This document shows, piece after piece, positions 59,795 to 64,000 of a stretch of DNA of 64,000 nt. The stretch comes from RUG100 sp050953425 (GTDB taxonomy: Bacteria > Bacillota > Clostridia > Peptostreptococcales > Anaerovoracaceae). The notes beneath the pieces are model-generated. The model had not been told where the DNA came from, searched no databases, and saw nothing but the letters and a program-made list of their open reading frames with translations. Made by a program: the position numbers and the translations under genes. Every line of letters begins with the position of its first letter. Positions within the stretch are counted from its first letter, which is position 1. Where the stretch lies: assembly GCA_050953425.1 (NCBI GenBank), contig JBMNMQ010000007.1, positions 620,001 to 684,000 on the forward strand, given 5' to 3'.

Positions 59795-61144
59795 ATGTTA
59801 AGAGAAGCATTACCCAAAATCAACACACCGCTGCCTGGTCCGAAGGCCAAGGAACTGATCGCCAAGAGAGCGGAAGTGATGCCGAACGCGATTGCCTGCG
59901 GTTATCCGCTGGTCATCAAGAGAGGCGAAGGCGCGATGTTTGAGGATGTCGACGGCAACTACATCCTTGACTGGGTTGGCGGCGTCGGCGTGCTGAACAT
60001 CGGCTACAGCAGACCGGAACTGATTGAAGCTGTCAAAGATCAGGCTGACAAGTACTTCCACGCGATGATGAACATCACCACGCACAAGCCGTATCTCGAC
60101 ATGGCCGAGAAGATGAACGAGATCGTTCCGGTCAAGGGCGACAAGAAAAAGACCATGTTCGTCAACTCCGGTTCAGAGTGCGACGAGAACGCGGTTAAGA
60201 TCGCCAAGAGCTACACCGGCAGACCGAACATCATCGTCTTCACCGGCGCGTTCCACGGCAGAACCGCGATGACGATGGCCATGACCGCGAAGAAAGCTTA
60301 TGCGATCGGCATGGGCCCCTTCCCGGATGGTGTTTACAGAGCTGAATTCCCGAACCTCTACAGAAAGCCGGCCGGCATGACCGACGACGAAGCGATCCAG
60401 TACTATATCGACAAGCTGGAACAGGTCTTCGTCGAAGCAACGCCGAAGGATGCCTGCGCAGCGATCGTCTTTGAACCGGTTCAGGGCGAAGGCGGATTCG
60501 TTCCGGCTCCGATCGAATGGGTCAAGGCTGTGAGAAAGATCTGCGACGACAACGGTATCCTGATGGTCTGCGACGAAGTCCAGAGCGGCTGGGGCAGAAC
60601 CGGCAGAATGTTCGGATCGCAGTACTTCGCAGAAGCCGGTGCGGCTCCGGATATCATGACAACCGCGAAGTCCATCGCCGGTGGTATGCCGCTGTCGGCC
60701 GTCACCGCGAGTGCCGAGATCATGGACGCCGTTACACCGGGCACCATCGGTGGTACGTTCTGCGGCAACCCGCTGTCCTGCGCTGCGGCTCTGCAGGTCG
60801 CCAAGATCATGGAAGAAGAAGACTATCCGGCCAAGGCCAGAAAGATCTCCGACAAGTGCATGAAGATCTGGAACGGCTGGAAAGACAAGTATGAGTGCAT
60901 CGGCGACGTCCGCGGCATGGGTTCGATGATGGGTATCGAATTCGTCAAGGACAAGAAGAGCAAGACGCCGGCACCGGAACTCGTTGCCAACATCATTCAG
61001 ACGGCCGTCCGCAAGGGCCTCGTGATGGAAGCTGCCGGTACGTACAACAACGTCATCCGCTTCCTCTGCCCGCTCTGCGTGACAGACGCTCAGCTCGACG
61101 CCGGTCTGAATATCCTCGAAGAGTCCATCAAGGAGAACATCTAA
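59795..61144 (+). CDS. gabT: 4-aminobutyrate aminotransferase (class III)
   Basis: A 449-aa PLP-dependent class III aminotransferase, closest in features to GabT (4-aminobutyrate, possibly 5-aminovalerate or related omega-amino acids). Key segments are VNSGSECDENAVKIA, FTGAFHGRT, the cofactor Asp region CDEVQSGWGRTG and the Schiff-base lysine in TTAKSIAGGMP. The ATG at 59795 follows GGAGGG. Arginine codons are almost all AGA, as in the HU gene, suggesting very high expression. With the upstream sigma-54 activator this points to amino-acid fermentation; exact substrate inferred. Confidence 0.92.
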   Translation: MLREALPKINTPLPGPKAKELIAKRAEVMPNAIACGYPLVIKRGEGAMFEDVDGNYILDWVGGVGVLNIGYSRPELIEAVKDQADKYFHAMMNITTHKPYLDMAEKMNEIVPVKGDKKKTMFVNSGSECDENAVKIAKSYTGRPNIIVFTGAFHGRTAMTMAMTAKKAYAIGMGPFPDGVYRAEFPNLYRKPAGMTDDEAIQYYIDKLEQVFVEATPKDACAAIVFEPVQGEGGFVPAPIEWVKAVRKICDDNGILMVCDEVQSGWGRTGRMFGSQYFAEAGAAPDIMTTAKSIAGGMPLSAVTASAEIMDAVTPGTIGGTFCGNPLSCAAALQVAKIMEEEDYPAKARKISDKCMKIWNGWKDKYECIGDVRGMGSMMGIEFVKDKKSKTPAPELVANIIQTAVRKGLVMEAAGTYNNVIRFLCPLCVTDAQLDAGLNILEESIKENI

Positions 61145-61196
61145 GTCTCCGCGGAAAGCTTCTCGGATTCAGTCTGACAGCATAAGACAAAAAGGG

Positions 61197-61229
61197 GAGG
61201 GCCGCAGCTTTGTACTGCGGCCCTCTTTT
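61197..61229 (+). terminator. gabT terminator
   Basis: An 11-bp perfect stem GAGGGCCGCAG / CTGCGGCCCTC with a 7-nt loop and TTTT. Confidence 0.93.
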
Positions 61230-61247
61230 CATGGCCGGAGTACCGGC

Positions 61248-61323
61248 GGCGGTCACTGCCGGAACGAACCTGTGCGAGGGTCACTGCCGGAACCTGTGCG
61301 GCGGTCACTGATCGGGAACAGCC
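61248..61323 (+). repeat. Tandem repeat, 24-28 bp x 3
   Basis: GGTCACTG-CGGAAC recurs at 61248, 61276 and 61300 (unit lengths 28 and 24). The 4-bp difference is an extra CGAA. It lies between the gabT terminator and the next promoter; the gap 61145-61467 holds no gene. Confidence 0.82.
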
Positions 61324-61354
61324 GCGGGCGCTGCCGGAATGGAGCGGCGGCCGC

Positions 61355-61400
61355 TGACAAGACACACGTCTTGACAGGCGGAAAGCGGCAGTGATAGAAT
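61355..61400 (+). promoter_or_regulatory. Promoter with overlapping palindrome upstream of EIIC-like gene
   Basis: TTGACA (61371-61376), an 18-bp spacer and TAGAAT (61395-61400). The palindrome TG-A-CAAGAC-ACAC-GTCTTG-A-CA (61355-61376) covers the -35 and is a good candidate repressor or activator site. Confidence 0.72.
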
Positions 61401-61467
61401 GGGGAGGCGTTTTGCACCGCCGTCAGTCCGGCCCGGCGCCGGCCGCGCGGCAGAAAGAGAGGAACAA

Positions 61468-62559
61468 GTGAATTCAGCCAGTACAAGCAGTCCGGCGCGA
61501 GCTTTTTTTCAGCGCAAGGACATCGAGATCAGTTTTCAGCGCTACGTCATCGACGCGCTTTCGGCGATGGCGCTGGGGCTGTTCGGCTCGCTGCTGATCG
61601 GTCTGATCGTCAAGACCGCCGCGCAGCAGATGTGCCGCATCGACGGCGTCGATGAAAAGAGTACGGTGGTGGCCGTTCTGGTCGCGATCGGCGCGGCCGC
61701 GATGGATATGATGGGACCGGCGATCGGCGTCGCCGTCGCCCGTGCTCTCAAGGCACCGCCGCTGGTGCTCTTTACCAGTGCCGCGGTCGGCTATATGGGC
61801 GCGACGTTTAAGGCTTTCGGCATCGCGCAGGCCGGCGGACCGGCCGGCGCCTTCCTCGCCGTCTGCGTCGGCGTCGAATTCGGCAAGATGGTTTCCAAAG
61901 AGACGAAGGTGGACATCCTCGTAACCCCGGCGGTGACGCTGCTGATGGGCGGGCTGACGGCCAAGCTCGCGGGTCCGCTGGTCGGCTGGCTGCTGGTCGG
62001 ACTCGGCGATGCCTGCATGACGGCCACCGAATGGCAGCCGTTCTGGTTCGGCATCTTCCTCGCCGTGGTTATCGGTCTGGCGCTGACGGCGCCGATCTCC
62101 TCGGCGGCAATCTGCATCATGATGGAGCTGTCCGGCCTCGCGGCCGGCGCCGCGACGGTCGGCTGCTGCGCGCAGATGGTCGGCTTTGCCGTCATGAGCT
62201 TCCGCGAAAACGGCGTCGGCGGACTGGTGGCGCAGGGCATCGGCACTTCGATGATCCAGATCTCCAATATCGTCCGCAACCCCTGGGTGCTGCTGCCGCC
62301 GACGCTGGCCGGCGCGGTGCTCGGCCCGATCAGTACCTGCATCTTCCACATGACCAACAACTTCGCCGGCGCCGGCATGGGCACGTCCGGTCTCGTCGGC
62401 CCGCTGATGACGCTGACCGACATGGGCTTTACGCTGCCGGTGCTCCTCGAAGTGCTGCTGCTGCAGATCGCACTGCCGGCGGTGCTGACGCTGCTGTTTG
62501 CCTGGCCGCTGCGCCGGCTCGGCAGGATCCGCACCGGCGACCTGCGCCTCGAACTTTGA
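61468..62559 (+). CDS. PTS transporter subunit IIC-like membrane protein
   Basis: A 363-aa polytopic membrane protein of the PTS_EIIC_2 type (Gly/Ala-rich helices such as GPAIGVAVARALKAPPLVL and GTSGLVGPLMTL). Such proteins are annotated as regulator-like or EIIC-like PTS permeases, but no EIIA or EIIB partner is adjacent and the substrate is unknown. The start is GTG 61468 after AGAGAGGA; the longer ATG 61399 would lie before the promoter's start point. It is followed by a terminator. Confidence 0.8.
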   Translation: MNSASTSSPARAFFQRKDIEISFQRYVIDALSAMALGLFGSLLIGLIVKTAAQQMCRIDGVDEKSTVVAVLVAIGAAAMDMMGPAIGVAVARALKAPPLVLFTSAAVGYMGATFKAFGIAQAGGPAGAFLAVCVGVEFGKMVSKETKVDILVTPAVTLLMGGLTAKLAGPLVGWLLVGLGDACMTATEWQPFWFGIFLAVVIGLALTAPISSAAICIMMELSGLAAGAATVGCCAQMVGFAVMSFRENGVGGLVAQGIGTSMIQISNIVRNPWVLLPPTLAGAVLGPISTCIFHMTNNFAGAGMGTSGLVGPLMTLTDMGFTLPVLLEVLLLQIALPAVLTLLFAWPLRRLGRIRTGDLRLEL

Positions 62560-62598
62560 GGCAGCCCGCTGCGAGATGTTCGGCCCCGGACGAGGCGG

Positions 62599-62646
62599 GA
62601 AAGGCAAAGGCTCCCGCAGTGCGAAAGGCAAAGACCCCCGCACTGC
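62599..62646 (+). repeat. Tandem repeat, 24 bp x 2
   Basis: GAAAGGCAAAG followed by CTCCCGCAGTGC or ACCCCCGCACTGC-like sequence, at 62599 and 62623. The second copy forms the left arm of the following terminator. Confidence 0.82.
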
Positions 62647-62681
62647 GCTGCGGATGCCCCGGCCCGGCCGGGGTCTTTGCC
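62627..62681 (+). terminator. Terminator-like inverted repeat after EIIC-like gene
   Basis: GGCAAAGACCCC (62627-62638) pairs perfectly with GGGGTCTTTGCC (62670-62681). The loop is long and itself folds (GCCCCGGCCCGGCCGGGG). No T tract follows. No gene is seen in 62560-62863. Confidence 0.65.
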
Positions 62682-62848
62682 TGCGCTGCGCGCGGGCGGA
62701 ACGGGGCGGAGAGCCCTATACAGACTGCGCGGAATGCCCGGGCGCGAACCGGGCCGGAGAATCTGCAGCGGTGTTCTGTCAATTCGAATGCGGGTCCGTG
62801 CGTCGCAGTGCGGGATCGCGTTTTCCGGTATCCACGGCGGGGGGATTG

Positions 62849-62857
62849 TGTTAGAAT
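62849..62857 (+). promoter_or_regulatory. Extended -10 promoter placing the start at the pcrA ATG
   Basis: TGT-TAGAAT with the hexamer at 62852-62857, exactly -12 to -7 relative to the ATG at 62864. No -35 and no Shine-Dalgarno sequence are seen, consistent with a leaderless mRNA. Confidence 0.5.
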
Positions 62858-62863
62858 AGAGAC

Positions 62864-64000
62864 ATGACTGATTTAAGCAAACTCAACGCACAACAGAAAG
62901 AAGCCTGCCTTCATACCGAGGGCCCGCTGCTGATTCTCGCCGGCGCGGGCAGCGGCAAGACGAGCACGATGACGCACCGGATCGCGCACCTGGTCGAGGA
63001 CTGCGGCGTGGATCCCTGGCAGATTCTCGCGGTGACCTTTACCAACAAGGCGGCCGGGGAGATGCGCGACCGCGTCGAGACGCTGCTCGGCAGCAGTGTG
63101 CGGATGTGGATCATGACCTTCCACGCCGCCTGCCTGCGCATTCTGCGGCGCGATGCCGACCGCCTCGGCTACGGGCGGGACTTCACCGTCTATGATACGG
63201 TGGATACCAAGGCGCTGATGAAGAAGCTGCTGAAGGAACTGCAGGTTGACGAGAAACAGTTTTCTGCTTCCTCGCTGCTGGCGACGATCAGCAGCTGCAA
63301 GGAAAAGGCGATCGATCCGGCCGCCTTTGAGCGTCAGGGGGGCAGCGGCTACCGCGCCGAGGTCGAAAGCAAGGTCTATCGCGCCTATGAACGGGCGCTG
63401 CATAAGAACAACGCCATGGATTTTGACGACCTGCTGCTCAACGCCGTGCGCCTGCTCGAGCAGGAACAGGATGTGCTGGAAAAGTACCGGCAGCGCTTTC
63501 AGTATATTATGGTCGACGAATACCAGGACACCAACCAGATTCAGTATCGCCTCGTCAGCCTGCTGGCCGAGGAGAGCGGCAATCTCTGCGTGGTCGGCGA
63601 CGACGACCAGTGCATCTACCAGTGGCGCGGCGCCGATCTGCGCAACATCCTCGATTTTGAGCGGGATTTTCCCGGCGCGAAGGTCATCAAGCTGGAGCAG
63701 AATTACCGCTCCACCGGCAATATCCTTGCGGCCGCGCATTCGGTCATCACCCATAACCGCGGGCGCAAGGACAAAAAGCTCTGGACCACGGCCGAGGACG
63801 GCCGCCCGATCACCTATGCCCGTCTCGACAGCGAAAAGGAAGAGGCCCGCTACGTGGCGCAGGAGGTGACGCTGCTGCACGACGGGCAGCGGCGCTATGC
63901 CGACTTTGCCGTGCTCTACCGCACCAACGCGCAGTCGCGCACCTTCGAAGAGGCGTTTTCGGCGCGCGGGATTCCCTACCGCGTGGTCGGCGGTACGCGC
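62864..64000 (+). CDS. pcrA: ATP-dependent DNA helicase PcrA/UvrD, N-terminal part
   Basis: The first 379 codons of a superfamily 1A 3'-5' helicase; the gene runs off the window. Motif Q/I is LNAQQKEA and LAGAGSGKTSTMTHRI, motif Ia AVTFTNKAAGEM, motif II VDEYQDTN, motif III VGDDDQCIYQWRGA, motif IV region EQNYRST and YRTNAQSR. PcrA acts in repair and clears proteins and RNA from DNA. The start MTDLSKLNAQQ matches the family N-terminus. Confidence 0.95.
   Translation, partial: MTDLSKLNAQQKEACLHTEGPLLILAGAGSGKTSTMTHRIAHLVEDCGVDPWQILAVTFTNKAAGEMRDRVETLLGSSVRMWIMTFHAACLRILRRDADRLGYGRDFTVYDTVDTKALMKKLLKELQVDEKQFSASSLLATISSCKEKAIDPAAFERQGGSGYRAEVESKVYRAYERALHKNNAMDFDDLLLNAVRLLEQEQDVLEKYRQRFQYIMVDEYQDTNQIQYRLVSLLAEESGNLCVVGDDDQCIYQWRGADLRNILDFERDFPGAKVIKLEQNYRSTGNILAAAHSVITHNRGRKDKKLWTTAEDGRPITYARLDSEKEEARYVAQEVTLLHDGQRRYADFAVLYRTNAQSRTFEEAFSARGIPYRVVGGTR

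Overview
The window reads as a chromosomal segment of a GC-rich, Gram-positive, anaerobic Bacillota/Clostridia bacterium. The evidence is the gene order prs-pth-mfd-spoVB-mazG-rqcP and tmk-holB-ricT-abrB, the AGGAGG ribosome sites, sigma-A promoters, HrcA/CIRCE control, class III fructose bisphosphatase, Hyp hydrogenase-maturation proteins and a clostridial-type 16S rRNA. From memory the 16S resembles the Anaerovoracaceae/Family XIII area, but that placement is tentative. The spore genes that usually sit between mfd and rqcP and just after it (spoVT, yabP, yabQ) are absent, so the organism may not sporulate.

Layout. 1-12.3 kb: prs (partial), pth, mfd (frameshifted), MTA/SAH deaminase, SpoVB-type flippase, mazG, HU, rqcP, an MFS transporter, a 43-aa peptide coupled to a TDT-family transporter, and an anchored alpha/beta hydrolase. 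12.3-18.1 kb: an rRNA operon (tandem promoters P1/P2, 16S, tRNA-Ile, 23S, 5S) ending in a triplicated terminator-bearing repeat. 18.2-26.2 kb: two large exported multidomain proteins sharing a very basic C-terminal FN3+Ig module. 26.5-37.8 kb: CIRCE-controlled htpG (frameshifted, with an acidic insertion), a small membrane protein, tmk, holB, ricT with a long RG-rich tail, a DUF948-like protein, an AbrB-type regulator, murA, a QueG-like Fe-S protein and class III fbp from a symmetric divergent promoter. 37.9-44.3 kb: tRNA-Arg and hypABFCDE. 44.5-47.2 kb: a LytTR response regulator (frameshifted), a poly-Asn exported protein and a small membrane protein. 47.3-64 kb: citrate synthase (minus strand), uvrB, uvrA, nicotinate phosphoribosyltransferase, an orphan HicB, a beta-CASP nuclease, a sigma-54 activator, 4-aminobutyrate aminotransferase, a PTS-EIIC-like membrane protein and the start of a PcrA/UvrD helicase.

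Three patterns cross the whole window. (1) Three conserved genes (mfd, htpG, lytTR) are each broken by one extra base in a homopolymer (C4, G4, T8), which looks more like sequencing error than decay. (2) Most longer intergenic gaps carry short tandem duplications, period 22-35 bp with 24 bp recurring, with no CRISPR-like spacers. The same process seems to reach into coding tails. (3) Several housekeeping proteins carry unusual low-complexity insertions or tails (MFS loop, hydrolase tail, HtpG lid, RicT tail, HypB His tail). No mobile element, prophage or CRISPR array was seen.
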